Shown here: positions 45,348-59,293 of the stretch, piece by piece
How the letters are laid out: the number at the start of each line of letters is the position of its first letter
Numbering within the stretch: position 1 is the stretch's first letter
From: Ehretia macrophylla
Taxonomy: Eukaryota; Streptophyta; Magnoliopsida; Boraginales; Ehretiaceae
Assembly (NCBI GenBank): GCA_037974665.1
Contig: CM075772.1
Location: 41,010,552-41,074,551 of the forward strand
DNA: 64,000 bases
Direction of reading: 5' to 3'
Position numbers and translations under genes: made by a program
The notes under the pieces: generated by a model
The model's database searches: none
Seen by the model: the letters and a program-made list of their open reading frames with translations, nothing else
Told to the model about the DNA's origin: nothing

Positions 45348-46829
45348 TTAGCATCCCACTTTCTTCCGGGTCAACTGGCTCAAAGGTCCAGAAATTTTGG
45401 AAAAGTCTTTAACAAACCTCCGGTAGTAACCTACCAACCCAAGAAAACTCTGAATCTTTGACACCGTCTCAGGTCTCTTCCAGGACGAAACAACTTCAAT
45501 CTTAGCTGGGTCTACTGAAATTCCTTGATTTGAAATGATATGGCCTAGAAAAGATATTTGATTCAACCAGAACTCGCACTTGCTGAATTTAGCAAAAAGC
45601 TTGTTTTGTTGCAAAGTCTGTAGCACAATCTTCAAATGTTGTTCATGTTCAGCCTCGTTCTTCGAGTACACTAGAATGTCGTCAATAAAGATCACGACAA
45701 ACTGATCAAGATAAGGTCGAAAAACCCTCTGCATCAAGTCCATGAATGCGGCTGGTACATTCGTCAATCCAAACGGCAATACAACAAATTCATAGTGACC
45801 ATATCTAGTCCTGAATGCCGTCTTTGGTATATCGTCACTCCGAATTCTGAGTTGATTGTAACCCTGCCTCAAATCAAATTTGGAGTAAACACTCGCACCC
45901 TACAACTGGTCAAACAATTCTTCAATCAACGGCGAGGGGTATTTATTCTTAATCGTGACTTGATTAAGTCCCCTGTAATCAATACATAATCGTAGTGTGC
46001 CGTCTTTCTTTCTCACAAACAACACAGGTGCACCCCACGGCGAAGAACTAGGCTGTATAAACCCTTTCTCAAGCAAGTTCTGAAGCTGAATTTTTAATTC
46101 CTGAAGTTCAGCCGATGCCATTCTATAAGGACTTCTAGAAATTGGCGCAGTGCCTAGCACAAGATCAATCACAAATTCAATCTCCCTATCCGGTGGTAAA
46201 CCTGGTAATTCCTTGGGAAATACACCAGGGAAGTCTCTAACAATCGGAACCTCATTCAAATTCAACTTATCAGTAGGCTGATTGATCAAATAAGCTAAGT
46301 AAGCTTCACAACCCTTATTCAACAACTTAGAAGTCTTGATCGATGATAAAAGAGGAATTCGGGCAGCCCTGCAGTTCCCAAAAATCTCCAGTACCGGTAG
46401 GTCGGGAACCTGAAGATAAACAATCTTTGTTCTACAATCCAACTGAGCATAATATTTTCCCAACTAGTCCATTCCCAAAATAATTTCAAAGTCAGGGAAT
46501 GGCAGTATAATTAAATCAGCAGGAAATTTACGGTTCTTAATGCATATATCACAAGATTTGCAAATAGACTCTGTAACAAATTTTGCACCCAAAGGCGTAC
46601 TAACTTCAACTTCATGCGGCAGTTTATCAATGCAAACATTCATAGATCGTGCACATGCAGGAGTTATAAACGATTGTGTAGCTCCGGGATCAATCAAAAC
46701 TTTAACTGGCTGAGTATTGAGAAGAAAGGTACCTTCCACTATAGTTGTAGTATCGGGTAGCTCATCTGCATCCAGTGCAAAGACCCTAGCCTGAACCCTC
46801 TGTGCTGGACTTGCACCTGCAGCCCTATT
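45348..46829 (-). pseudogene. Outer element: protease and reverse transcriptase
   Basis: Protease DPGATQSF, then RT with [36 protein letters not shown] and the FIDD box. Stops TAG 46464-46466 (Trp in the inner copy) and TAG 45900-45902 (Gln in the inner copy) break it, followed by the frameshift at the RNase H border. Confidence 0.9.
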
Positions 46830-47945
46830 CTAAACACCCTGGCCTCTAGTACGGCCCTGAACATTCCTATACTTAGGGCAATCTTTCACCCTATGATCAT
46901 CGCTCCCACAACCGGTGCATTTACCACTCTTTCTCCAACAATTAGCCTCAATATGCCCCAATCGATTACAAAAGTTACACTGCTGATTTTGCCTTACAAC
47001 AGTGTTTCCCGTAGGTGCGGGGGCTCTGGTAGTAGTAGGAACTGTACCTCCCTGCTGGGGTCTAGTCACAGCTGGCCTAGCCTGAATCTGCTGCTGTGGC
47101 TGATACGGACGTTGCTGAGGAACCTGCGCAGAAGTCTGATACTGCCTCGGCTGACTCTGGCTGCTCTGGCCCAAATACTGTTTCTTACTCGGCTGACTGC
47201 TCTCAGCTATCATCTCAGCCTTCTATTTCTCAAACTTTGAGGCTACCTGGAATGCCTCGGGAAAAGTAGTGTAGGTCTGCCCAGTCAAATGCAACTGAAT
47301 ATCCATTCTCAGCCCACGAACAAACCTATGAATCATCCTCCTAGCTGGCCGTACCAGCTCGGGCATATACCTCGACAAGTTGACAAACCTAGCCTCATAC
47401 TGTGCAACAGTCATGTTCCCTTGCTTTAGGGCCACAAACTCATCTTCCCGCCTTTCCATAGCCATCTCGGGAATATACTTGTCCCGAAACTCACTTACAA
47501 AATCATCCCATAAATGCGGAACATCCTCACAATCCCACCTCAATCTGACAGTATTCCACCACTGCTCTGCATCACCCTCAAACAGAAATGACACATAATC
47601 TATTCTTGCCTCATCAGTGTACCTCAAAGCGGTGAAAATTTTCTCAACACGATTAATCCATCTCTCGGCTGCCTCATCATCCGGCTCTCCGAAGAACTTT
47701 CCCGGCTCGTGCCTCAGGAATTTCTCTAACTGGTTATTCTCAACCCTATACCCCTGTCCACCAGGATTAGCTTGATTTCCCTGGGGATTATTATTCATGT
47801 CCTGCCTCTGCTCATGCAGTACTTGGGTAATCCGGTCAACTGTTGTAGTCATAGTAGCCATAAACTGCTCAGGCAACGGTTGTTGACCCTGTTCTGCTGC
47901 CTCCTCATCTGACCTTAGACCTTGAGTACCACGATGTGGCGGCAT
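46830..47945 (-). pseudogene. Outer element: gag
   Basis: Starts MPPHRGTQGLRSDEEAAEQG at 47945. Same capsid-like blocks as the inner copy and zinc knuckles CNFCNRLGHIEANC and CTGCGSDDHRVKDC. TAG at 47223-47225 and TAG at 46830-46832 (CAG in the inner copy) split it. Unlike the inner copy, gag and pol remain in one frame across the join. Confidence 0.9.
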
Positions 47946-48235
47946 AGTAGCAATTCACAATAGCTGGCAGCATATAAAAGCAGTTTATAGACAGAAATAT
48001 AGCACATAAGATTAGATAACACTCAAGTCAATAACAATCAAACATTCTAACACGCAATTCACATAACACAAGATTGACATGCCAAACTAATTCACTTTAA
48101 ACACATAAGCACTCTAAGTTCACAAAGTCATGCTATAACACTTTTCCACTTAACAATCATACAATAACACTCTAGCATTTTGGACCTTTACCCCACAGAC
48201 CGAGAAACATATCCCGGCTCATGCAAGACTATCAT

Positions 48236-48247
48236 GCTCTGATACCA
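48236..48247 (-). other. Primer binding site of the outer element (initiator tRNA-Met)
   Basis: TGGTATCAGAGC on the minus strand, eight bases from the 5' LTR end at 48256. Confidence 0.9.
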
Positions 48248-48255
48248 CCTAAAGA

Positions 48256-50545
48256 TGTCACGCCCCGACCCGACCCCAAAAAGGCCAAGCCCGGACCCGA
48301 CACACGGACGGAGTCTCCCCTGTACCGTGGACGTTCTGAAACCCTACATTCAATATAATATTCAAGAAACCACAACATTCATTTGAGACAAGCCAACATT
48401 CTTTTAGAAAACATACATCTTTTCATTAACAACTTTGCAAACCAAAAATGATATGCATACTACACAATTATTTATGCCACTAAACAATTAACCATTAGCA
48501 TGCATTTCCTTACTAGTCACATGAGTATATATTTACAACATTACAACCTTTAATCCTCTACAACATAAGACCATCTAGGCCTCAAAATAGATACTACATA
48601 CAAGGCTATAAGCCTCAAAATAAAGCGACAACCAAGCATTAAACACATCAAGCATGGCTCGCACAAAAGTCTGGCAACCAACCACCAGCAAAGCAAAGAA
48701 GTGCTATCACGGAAACACCTCCACCTGTTCCTCTTCCTCTATTACCTCAATAGGGTATGCTTCAACTACTCTTGTAAAAATATAGTATAAAAAGGAATGA
48801 GCAAAAACTATTGCTCAGCGAGGGCAATTGGTCTCAAGGACAGAGATGAGAGGAGTATGCAATGCAATTAGTCAAGCAATTCATACAAATATCAAATAGA
48901 GATACAACAAAGCCATCAATAAAGCAAGGCAAGCATTAAAACTATAAACACTCATTCAAAGGATACGGTACTCTTTTCACGAGCAACTTTCAATCACGAA
49001 CTCGATGACGACGTGCCGGCCCAAACCACCTTATAACACCAGTTTGGAATACCCCGAAAGTATCCATCAATCTACGACCCAAATCTCCCTGGGAGGCAAC
49101 CCAAGCGAGAAGAGGGAATAGGACACGGAGCTAGAGCAACCAACACTGGCAACCCGAGGCTACCCAGAGAGGCCCATCACTCACGCGCCTGACACTATGC
49201 AATGCAAGACTCGATACAAGACGATAAACGAGCAATAAAGCCACACGTGGGAGAATAACAAAGTAGGTTACTCTCGCACGCAATAGCAACAGTTGATAAG
49301 CATTTCAATCAGAATCAATTCAAACAAGTATATCAAGCAACCCTAAGCATTCTATAGGCATAATATCAAGAAAACAAACAAAATCACAAATCGACCCCAA
49401 CTATCAAAATGCTACCATTTCCAAACGAGCCACGAGTTCTGGAAACCGACTTCGCCAATCCTCCTAGGTCACCATAAGGCACGTCTAAAGACCCCGAAAC
49501 CCTACTTAACCCTAGAATTCACGCAAAGTCCCGATTTCCCCCTTTGCTCGTTTGAACTACAACTATACCAACCAAACACCCAACCAACGCCATAATCGCA
49601 CCAAAAGTGCTTCCATGGCCTCCCGAAACAATGCCAACACGCAAAACGAGAAAACGTCAAACTCGACCTAAACGACCCCGACTTTCACCAAGGCATATTT
49701 CTCATTTTTTTCATTACGCAACCTAAACAAACCATGCATTTAAGCATTCTACATACCTAGCACATTTTCACATCAACAGAAAGCATAACGGCGCAACTTC
49801 ATCGTTTCAAGGGTTTACTATTCATAAACTACTATTCAACTAACAATTTAAATTGCAATCTCAACATTTAACCGCAGAAAATGTTAAAAAGCTATAAATA
49901 CACGTTCTACAATTGTCAAGGAACATTCTAGAAGCATCAAAACGCTTTAAACAACAATCTACGGATAAAACTCAAAATCACAAAGTTGACATACATATCA
50001 TTTAAATGCGCAAATAACGTGCTTCCCTCACCTTAGGCACTCCTAGTCGCTAGGAAAACAACGCTAGTTGCCTCGGAAACCAACCCGCACGAGCTCACGC
50101 GAAGATTGGAAGTTGGAAGGTTGAAATTCTTTTTTTTTTCTTCTCTCAAAGTCACGGCCTGCTCAAGGTTTTTTTTTTCAGCTTTTATGTTTTATTTTCT
50201 TTGTTATTTGCTTATTTAAAAGATGACAACTTGGTCAAAATAGTCAAGCCTTGGTCAACTACTTAAAATTTGGTCAATTTAGCCTATTTTGTGCATTTTA
50301 AAGCCATAATAACTAATGAAATATTAATTCTAGCTAACAATAATTAAAACATAAAATTTAAGACACCAAACACTAGTTTTCACTATTTGCTGAGGACTGG
50401 AAAACACTCTCTAGCTATCGTTCCCGAAATACAATGCACTTTGCAACAATAAAGAAATAACAATTTGATTTCTAAGTACTTAAGAAAATATAATTTTTAA
50501 AATAATAAACAAAGAAATTTTCACATTCCGGGCTCGGGTATTACA
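48256..50545 (-). repeat. 5' LTR of the outer gypsy element
   Basis: 2290 bp, nearly identical to 31545-33833, with stem-loop B at 48799-48816. Flanked on the right by the ATAAT target duplication. Confidence 0.9.
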
Positions 50546-50826
50546 ATAATAATAATAATAATAATAAAATAAATAAATAAACAGAAAAATAAACTCAGCC
50601 ACATAAAAGTTATACCTCAACCACTCTCATGTACTCAGACGCGCGTAGCCACACAAACCCACCAACACAACTTTGATTTTTCATCTCTCACACGACACAC
50701 ACATGTACTTCACCTACACACATTAAATCAACACTCATCTCACCACTTTCACTCCACATTCACGTCGGGCAGAGGGGAAAACAAGGAAAGAAGAAGAAAA
50801 GTTTGGGCAGAATTAATAGCAGCCGC

Positions 50827-50829
<3 letters not shown>

Positions 50830-50868
<39 letters not shown>
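50830..50868 (+). repeat. (GA)n microsatellite in LTR leader
   Basis: About 17 GA units in the U3/R part of the outermost LTR, upstream of the donor-like site. Confidence 0.95.
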
Positions 50869-50870
<2 letters not shown>

Positions 50871-53255
50871 GCTGCAGCTTTGGCGAAAAAAGAAGAAGAT
50901 AACATTTTAATTAGGGAACAAAGCCTCTCATCCGACGGCAAGGCCCACGAAAGGGGTAGGAACCAGATCCGAAGAGGGAATTCGAACAAGTGAGGGATTC
51001 ACTTAACTCTTGTATTTGAATTTGGGTGTCATGTATATATTTTACTAGTTATAAGGCAGATTCGTAGTATTTGGGTTTGACATTGCTATGAACTTTAGCT
51101 TTATTTACATTATGGGTATAATCTTTAAAGTAGTTGGTTTTGATTATTGAAAGTTACTTTGCTGAAATCCTTTGTTAGCTAAATTACATAGTTGCATGCT
51201 AGGTGTTTGTTGATAAGTTTCAATGAGATGTATTGAACTATAGGAGTTAATTAAGGTGTTAAACTACTAGGAATCCAACAAACAAATTATTTAGACCTTG
51301 TGTAAGTGTGCGTGAGTGAAATAGTGGCCTTTGGCCAAGCAGATTTGGCGCCGGCAGTGGCGCCGACGCTGGTTTATTTCCGGCAGTTCACTGCTGATAG
51401 TGGACTGCCAGTGCTCTTACTTTCTTGTCCTCTAGTGTTTAGTAATTGTTGTATTAAGTATTAATTAAATAGTGTGCTTCCTGTTTAGCCTTGTACCTTA
51501 AATATAAAATTGAGTATTGAACCATTGTTTTGATTAGTAAAGAGTAGTTAGCTAACTCTAGGAGAAAATAGACTTGGTAGTTGGGGTTTAACCATGATAA
51601 AAAATGGGTTAGGAGCAATACAGAATAGGATAACAGTTAATCTAATTAGGTTGTGTTTAACATGCTATTTAATTAGTCAAAGTAAAAATGTCACTTATTC
51701 TAACTGTAAGTGACACAATTTTAGCATTTAAAGTGCGTACTAACGAGAATGGGAGTACATAGGAGTAAACTTATCATATATGGATATGCTTTACATGGTG
51801 ACCCTGAATTTCCAGGGTATTAATTCTAGGCTAAGTGTTAATATGACAAGTATGCTAACTTATGCCTCAAAAGGGAAAAGTTCTTGTTTAAGCTAAAACC
51901 TAGTCATTAATGAATATATTTTAAGTTTTGAGTACAAAGTAAAATATTATGACTGATCTTTAAGCTGGTATTAAAGAGTAATGTATTGGTGAATCTTTAT
52001 AGTATTAAGGGTGTATCCTAAAATAAGCTTTATAAATATAGTTATCCAGGAATATATCAAGATATAGGAGTGAAGTAGAATACCGAGTCTCATCTTCTAA
52101 CTTTATAATGAAGTGTGTTATAGTAATGGAATTTAGAAATGCTAATAGGTTATTGTAAAGATAATATTATTACACGCTAATTGTAATAGGTAGAATGATT
52201 TAAAGTGACACTAGGCAAAAGGTTAGTATAAGGTAGTGGTTTAATTTAAGTGAAATTGTTATGCATCGATAAGTAGTGATGTTAAGTATTGTTGATTGTT
52301 GAACACCTGAATCCTTATCTTTTCGTGTGCTAAAGCTTTAACTAACAACATATGCTCATGTGTAGAAATATAAAAAAGGATTCAGTGAACTTAGTATAAG
52401 GCTTGGTTATCTCCTAATTATTAAAGTCAGTTAGTAGTCAAATAGCTCATGGTTGACTTTTACTACTGGTTGATTTATTCAATCCCTTACAAGCCATTAT
52501 TTACTCATTAATGCCAATCATTTGAGTGAATAGACAAGTTGCATGTTCAAACTGGAGTCCTTTAATGGCTTTGACTCTAGAGCTATGTGTTTGAGGTCAA
52601 CCTACTTTGTTGTCCTCATTTCTGTGCCCAGTAATAAATAAATGTTGCATGTACTATTTATTTGTTATCTTGTGATTGATTTTGGGGTTGCGCAACCTTT
52701 TCGGACATGGTAGCGTCGAGAAACACGGGCGGCATCGGGTTTGCCGTGCTCCCTCGACTACCATGGTGCCTATTGCCTTCTCGCTGAGGCATACTCTACT
52801 ACCCCAGAGGCGTGGTTCACCTGCTGGGCATAGACCTATCTCAGGAGAAAGGGTCGTAGGATCGGGATACATCCGGAGTATCCCAACTTGTTGGAGTAAG
52901 GGTTTGCCGGCAATTGCTTGAAGAACATGGCTCGTGGTTCGAGATTAAAAGCAAGAAGATGAACCGTATCCTTTTTAATATGATTGTTACTTATAATTGT
53001 ATTCCTAGTAAAAAGTTGATTAATGTTGAGTTGTTGTTTAATGTGTGAGATGTTCTATTGCTGTTTATGATTTATTTCCGAGCTAAAATTTCTGAAGTAA
53101 GCTTGTAGCTTTATTTCCTTGACTTAGCATTTAGTCTTACAATTGATTTTATCACTTAGTCTTATTGTTACTTGAGCTACATGATACACTTGTTTATCTG
53201 CATTGCATGAGAATCTTGTGAAAACCTCTCCGGGTATTTGTACACCTCCCTCACT

Positions 53256-53278
53256 GAGTATACTCATAATGTATACTC
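53256..53278 (+). other. LTR leader stem-loop B (outermost LTR)
   Basis: GAGTATAC-7 nt-GTATACTC, preceded by TCACT and followed by ATTCC, then a CT-rich run to TTTCAG. Confidence 0.65.
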
Positions 53279-53939
53279 ATTCCTCTTTTCTTTAACTATT
53301 TCAGGCAAGGCAGGCTCAGTTCCTCTGGAGACGGAGGAGGAGGCTCGGGAGTCTCCTTGAGTTCTTGTATGGTGTTGTGTGGTAGTTCCTGTAAATGTAG
53401 TGGTTGATATGTAATCTTTTGAGGCCTGTGTGCCTTGTAAATATTTGATAAATGTAAATATGTAACTAAGCTAAAGTTCACCTAGGCTAGCGGTTCGTAA
53501 TATTTATGGAGGACATTAAGACTGTTAGCTATCTAATCTAGAACTCTATAGACTATTTTGCTAAGACTAGATAAATAGCGTTATCTTGGGAATTTCAATG
53601 CCTTATGTTATTTGTGGAGTTTTTGTGTGAAAATTGCTCTGGAAACAAGTGTTGGAATATCCTATAAACAGGGAAGACTCCGCCCGTTTTTCCTCGTTTT
53701 TCGTGCCTCGGGTTTGGGTTTGGGACTCTAATCTCGTGAGGGATCGGGGTGTTACATTTTGTATCTTAAGTTTTTTTGTTTTTTGTTTTTTTTTTAATTT
53801 TTTTTTTCAAATAAAGTTAAAGGAGTTTAAATGAAGATAAGATAGAGTCCTAAAATACATAGAATAGAAAATTAAGATATAATCATAATCTAATTTAATA
53901 AATAAAGATTTTAGTTGAATGTCATTTAAACAAGGTCCA

Positions 53940-55830
53940 ATATAATGAAAAGTTCCACGTTAGACTTCTTTTCAATGCAATTTTATTTTTACCAAAAAAA
54001 GAAAATCTACTTTAAACCTTTTTTTAATGCAATTTTATTTTTTTACCCAAAAAAAGGAAATAAATGTTACACGTTGGACCTCCTTTTCAATACAAATTTC
54101 ATTATTTAACAAAAAATGAAATTTCACATTAGATTACTTTTTTCATGCAATTTCCTTTTTGAATAAAAAGAAAATAAAATTTTCACATTACATTTTTTAT
54201 TGAGCGATTTTATTTTTTACCCAAAACAAAAAAATCACGTCTAACTTCTTTTTCAATATAGTTTCATTTTTAACCAACAAAAAAAAAAGTTCTACATTGA
54301 ACCTCTTTTCAGTATAATTTTATTTTTTATCAAGAAAAAAGAAGTTCAACTTGGACCTCTGTTTTAATGCAATCTCATTTTTTATCCAAAAAAAATGGAC
54401 GAGTTCAATTTTGAATCTCTTTTTCAATCAAATTTTATTTTTGACAAAAAAATAGAAAAGAAAAGTTTCATATTGGACCAAACCTAATCATTGATATGAA
54501 CATAAGAGATGACAAAGAAAATCATAAATAAGTAAGAAAACATAACAGATGATGGCAAATATAATTTCCTTAATCTCATTTTACTGATAATTAAATTTGT
54601 TTTTATTTCAACATTATCTACGTGCCATTTAACATAGAAAATGACAGGTAAAGACAAATATGTATCAAATATTTAATCTTTTGTATATAGTAAGATTCTT
54701 TTTTTTTGTGAGCTTTATATTTTTAAATTAATCAATCTTTTAATTAAAGTATAAATCAATTTTTATGAGAGAGGCTTTGTCATATAGAAAACGAATGTCA
54801 ATTTTTTTTCATTTATTTATGGCTCTTTTATGTAATTTTTACTATATGAAATTGAATTTTCTAAATTAATCAAGCTTTTAATCGAAAAATAAAGTAATTT
54901 TATAAGGGAGGTTTTGTCATTTAAAAAATAAAGGTATATTTTTTATTATTATTATTTATGATTTTAAATTTAAATTTCAATATATGAATCGAATGTGTAA
55001 TTTTTAGATAGAAGTAAAAAGAAAGAAAATTGACATTTTTCTCGATGAAATTTTATTTTTGATAAAAAAGAAGAAAGTTCCACATTTAACTTCTTTATCA
55101 ATGCAATTTCATTTTTGACTTAAAAAGAAGTTCAATTTGGACTTCTTTTTCAATGCAATTTTAGTTTGAACCAAAAATAAAATAAAATTAAAAAAAAGTT
55201 CAATGTTGGATCTCTTTTTTAATGCAATTTTGTTTTTGACCCTTAAAAAAGAAACGTTCTAGGTTGTACGATGCCTAACCAGTGTTACGAAGCTTGTGAG
55301 ATGGAAAATAAGATGATAAATAAATAGATAAATAACATAATAGATGAAGACAAATATAATATCTTAATTTTATTTTTATTTATAAAATATACCACCTAAA
55401 CTTGTTTTCATTTTGATATTATCTACATGTCATTTAACACAAAAAATAACATATGAAGATAAATGTGAATCGAATTTTAAATTTATTGGATGTCAGTAAG
55501 ATTCTTTTTTTTTTGTGAGATTGAAAATTTTAAATTCACCAAGCTTTCAATTAAAAAATAAAACAATTTTATGAGAGAAACTATTTAATTTTAAAAAATG
55601 AATGGGAATTTTTTTTTCACCTATTTATGATTCATGAATGTAATTTTTGCTATATTAAGTGAATTTTCTAAATTGATCAAGCTTTTAATTGAAAAATAAA
55701 ATTATCTTATGAGGGAGGCTTTGTCATTAAAAAAACAATGTAGAATTTTCTTTTTGCTTATTTATAATTTTTTAATTTGATTTTCATTGTATAAATCAAA
55801 TATTTAAGTGTTTTCATTCAAAGTAAGATT
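53940..55830. repeat. AT-rich degenerate tandem repeats with a larger duplication
   Basis: About eight diverged units of 60-70 bp (53940-54480), each roughly AATGCAATTTTATTTTT, an A run, then TTCCACATTGGACCTC. About four more lie at 55020-55270. The following 450 bp (54480-54990) recur in diverged form at 55290-55800, so the whole array-plus-flank was duplicated once. Non-coding. Confidence 0.6.
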
Positions 55831-58388
55831 CTTTTATTTATTTATTTATAGAACTTGTACTTATTTGATTACTTGTAACAAAATGTTGCTTTTAGATAGA
55901 AGTAAAAATACTTGTTTCTTGTTGTGGTTATCTATTATGTTTAGAACAATATTTTCAACATTCTCAACAAATTATAGAATGCATTTGTGATATTTTTTGG
56001 ATCATATTACATAAAATTCATCTTATTTGAAAAAGGGTGTAGCAACTTCTATTACTGTAAACACCGTTAAAATTACAATTGTTAATGTAAATAGCATTCA
56101 GTGAATATAAAAAGGAATATTAATTCAGTTATTAGATATCTAAAGTTACCATTATTAATATCCATGATTGTATCTCTATCATTGTACACTTGATCAAGTA
56201 TTTTTCTAAACTTATATTTAATTTAAGAATAGACATATATTGCTAACTAAGAAATTAAAAATAGATCAGGTAATAAATTTTAAGGGATACTATTATACTT
56301 TTTTTTTTTAAAGTGAGTCAACTTTTAATTATAATCTTTATGAATGATTAATTATTTATATCATGTGACAGGTCACTTGAGAACTTTGGGGCGTTGAATT
56401 CTGAAATAGTTGTTGCTTAGCTTATAGAATGGGTATAGATACACACAATTATTACAAGATCATACACAATGCAACTCTAACAAAACATTACGATTTGTTA
56501 ATCCTTCTTCCTTTTCATACCAAATCTCTTCGAAAGCGAAAAAAAAAAAAAAAGATCTCACATTAAAACCTCTGTAGTTAACCTCTATCTCAACTTTTTC
56601 TTAATGATTAAACTTGGCCAATATTTGAAAAAAGTATATACTAAAATCTGGTTAAGAAATGGTACACATTGGAACTGTATGTATATGTAACAGAGATACC
56701 AATTTAGGTAGCTATGTGAAGTCTCCATATTTTATGAAGCACAACATAAATCTAATTCAAGTTGGAGACATTATAAACTCCTAAATTACTAATGTTTTTT
56801 TTTGCCACTATTGTTTACATATATCCAAATTTGTTATTATGTTCCCCGTAAATGCATATCATGTAAAATATAAAAGGGTAATAAAAAATAGTAGCAAGAT
56901 ACCATGTGATGAATGTCCACAATTGTTGTACTTGAATCATTATACCTCTTTGCAACTATTATATAGGTTATAAATTCAATTGTGGAGGTTCTCTCAAACT
57001 TAACATGGTATTTTATGTAACAATCCATTGTTGAAGTTTGCATAAGTTTGTTAGGATTTGATTTTTTTCTAATATTTAAATGGATACAAGTCTACCTTCC
57101 TTATCTACATCAAGATAACCATGAGAATAAAATTGTAAAACCTCATTAAACTGGAATTTAATGGATATGCATTAACTTGAAGTTTTTAATTTTAGTTTTG
57201 TCAAAATAAACTGAAATTATTAAGTAAATGTTGCATTTCCATATTTGGGGTCTTCGAAGCATAAAAGATCTGATCATTAGAAGTGATTGAACAAGTAAAT
57301 AAAGGAAGGTAAATAATCTCATTTTCAAGTGACTAATGCATAGCAACACTTGAATGAGAAGCAAAAAAAAGAGAAAAAGACTACAACTCATACAAATTCA
57401 CAATAATTTGATTCAAAAATATAAAGAAGTTGTGTGTATAGGTTTTGTTAAATAAACTTCTACACATAGAGATAAAAGAAGTTTAAATGAAGATAAGATA
57501 CATTCCTATGATACCTAGAATACAAACATTAGATATAATTTAATTTAACAAATATGTTGGTTAGTTTTGTATATGAATTTTGTTTTATCAGATGTATTTA
57601 AAATCGAGATAGTACAAAATTAAAAAATTTCACATAACCAGATAGCATTTTTATTTTTTTAGTAGGGTATTAATTTGCTTAAATTCAATCTAATGGTTAG
57701 TCGTATGTTTGGATTTTATCGATCATTTAAATCAGAAATTATGAATATTAATTTTTTTAAGAGTGCTAATTTATTTACTTACATGTCGCATGATGGCTTT
57801 TTCTCAAGGGATGTTCTTTTGCTTATACGTGACAAGATGGTTGTTACTTTATAATGTTGATAGATATATAATTTAATAAATTAGGATTTTAAGCAAATTC
57901 CAACATAGAAAAAACAAACATGTTAAACCTCTATCAAATTGGGACCAAAACTGCATGATCTAAAATGAAGATATCGAGCCAATTGTATCATTTGATTGAT
58001 GACAATATGTCTCCCAAATGATTCCTATAATAAAAAAATTAATATTTATAAGGAAAAAATTATTGCTCATTTTTTAAATATTTTTGTAAAAATATATTGG
58101 TTTCAATATGTAGAAAGGTGCCAAAAAAACTTTAACCAAAAAAAGAGAAAAGAATGAACATAATATCCTAGGAAACATTGAGCTATTTGCATCATTCGAT
58201 TGATGACGATATATGGTTTCCTAAATGATTCTCATAATTAAAAATTAATATCTATATAGGAAATAATTATTGCTAATTTTATTTTTCTCTATTTCGTGGA
58301 AAGTTTTTTGGCTTCCTGGAAAGTTTATTTCAAAAACATTCTCCAAAAAGATTGACAAAAACAATATGTAATATTATACTGAAAAATA
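55831..58388. repeat. AT-rich intergenic DNA with a diverged direct repeat
   Basis: No gene seen. 57966-58075 and 58172-58285 are diverged direct repeats (ATTGATGACRATAT, CCTAAATGATT). Elsewhere only AT-rich low-complexity sequence. Confidence 0.5.
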
Positions 58389-58800
58389 TCAAAATAAAGT
58401 ACAAAAATAACTTTGTAGTCGATCATATCCATCAAACAACAAAAATCGAACAAAATCAATGAATGACTCTTGACTGCAAATCGTTTCTTCCTTAATCATC
58501 TTCCTTATTTTAGTAAGATACATCTCAAATCCAATTTTATCATTCTCTCTATCTATTGCATATCCCAAACCCTTTTCGAGGATGTGACCCAAAAACTTGA
58601 ACCCCTCGACAATATTTTCAAAGCACTGATATATTACACCAATTTTTTGTAGCATAAAAAAAAAAAACAATAATGAGTAAAAATAATAAGAAAACAAGAT
58701 TAGTATAATAATTATGAAACGATTCGACTGTTGTTATATCAACAATCATCTTGTCACCAATGTTTGCAGAACTTGATCCAATTGGTACTTTAATGTCCAC
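58389..58800 (-). pseudogene. Unrecognised gene fragment
   Basis: Two neighbouring open stretches on the minus strand have ordinary, non-repetitive protein composition: a segment near 58800-58715 with VPIGSSSANIGDKM, and one at 58625-58389 with FENIVEGFKFLGHILEKG and FEMYLTKIRKMIKEE. A possible acceptor (TATCAG) sits before FEN. I do not recognise the family and no complete gene model can be drawn; it could be a decayed gene or chance. Confidence 0.2.
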
Positions 58801-59293
58801 TCATGATATGACCAATCAATGTCATCTTATGTCCTTCTAACTGTTTAAGCAAACTAAATTAGATAGGCAAAGTTGAAATAACCATCAGACAAGAACAAAA
58901 TCATATCAAACGTGAAATAATAGAGGAAAGAAAACAACGAAAATATGATCATTTTGGTCATGAGGAAATAAAGTTTTATTTATTTTTTTTCATTAATTTT
59001 CTAATCTAAGCACATTCTTTGCTAATGGCAGTAAGAAAGGGAAGCAAACGTGCAACATGTTTTCGTTCAAGATGTATCCCATATATTGCTTCATTTGGAC
59101 AAACGTAATTGACTAAAAAAAAGATGCATATAGGATATTTGGTTTCATAAAATATGTGTTAATAAATTAAGACATGTCTCTAAACTAATTCCTCTATATC
59201 AATAATCGAGCATTGTGGCATTATTCTTTATCTATATTCATAAAACGCGAGCATTGTGGCATGCTAAATCATTAAAATGTCTTTGACAATATC

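Larger units (their letters stand above)
31545..50545 (-). mobile_element. Outer Ty3/gypsy chromovirus, nearly complete, interrupted
   Basis: Minus-strand element with LTRs 48256-50545 (5') and 31545-33833 (3'), PBS 48236-48247, gag and pol, and PPT 33834-33846. ATAAT lies at 31540-31544 and 50546-50550, the target duplication, inside an AAT/TAA microsatellite. A same-family element splits its integrase at 34289/43777. Domain order gag-PR-RT-RH-IN with a chromodomain-like tail places it with Del/Tekay-type chromoviruses. It cannot encode intact proteins. Confidence 0.9.
50551..53756 (+). repeat. Outermost solo LTR, right part
   Basis: Continues the LTR begun at 30858 (combined about 3.9 kb). 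A GA microsatellite (50830-50868), donor-like CAA|GTGAGGG (donor 50990), GC-rich block (52685-52915) with hairpin A (52864-52884), stem-loop B (53256-53278), acceptor-like TTTCAG (53304) and terminal GGGATCGGGGTGTTACA follow in order. No PBS or coding region follows, so it is a solo LTR. Confidence 0.7.
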
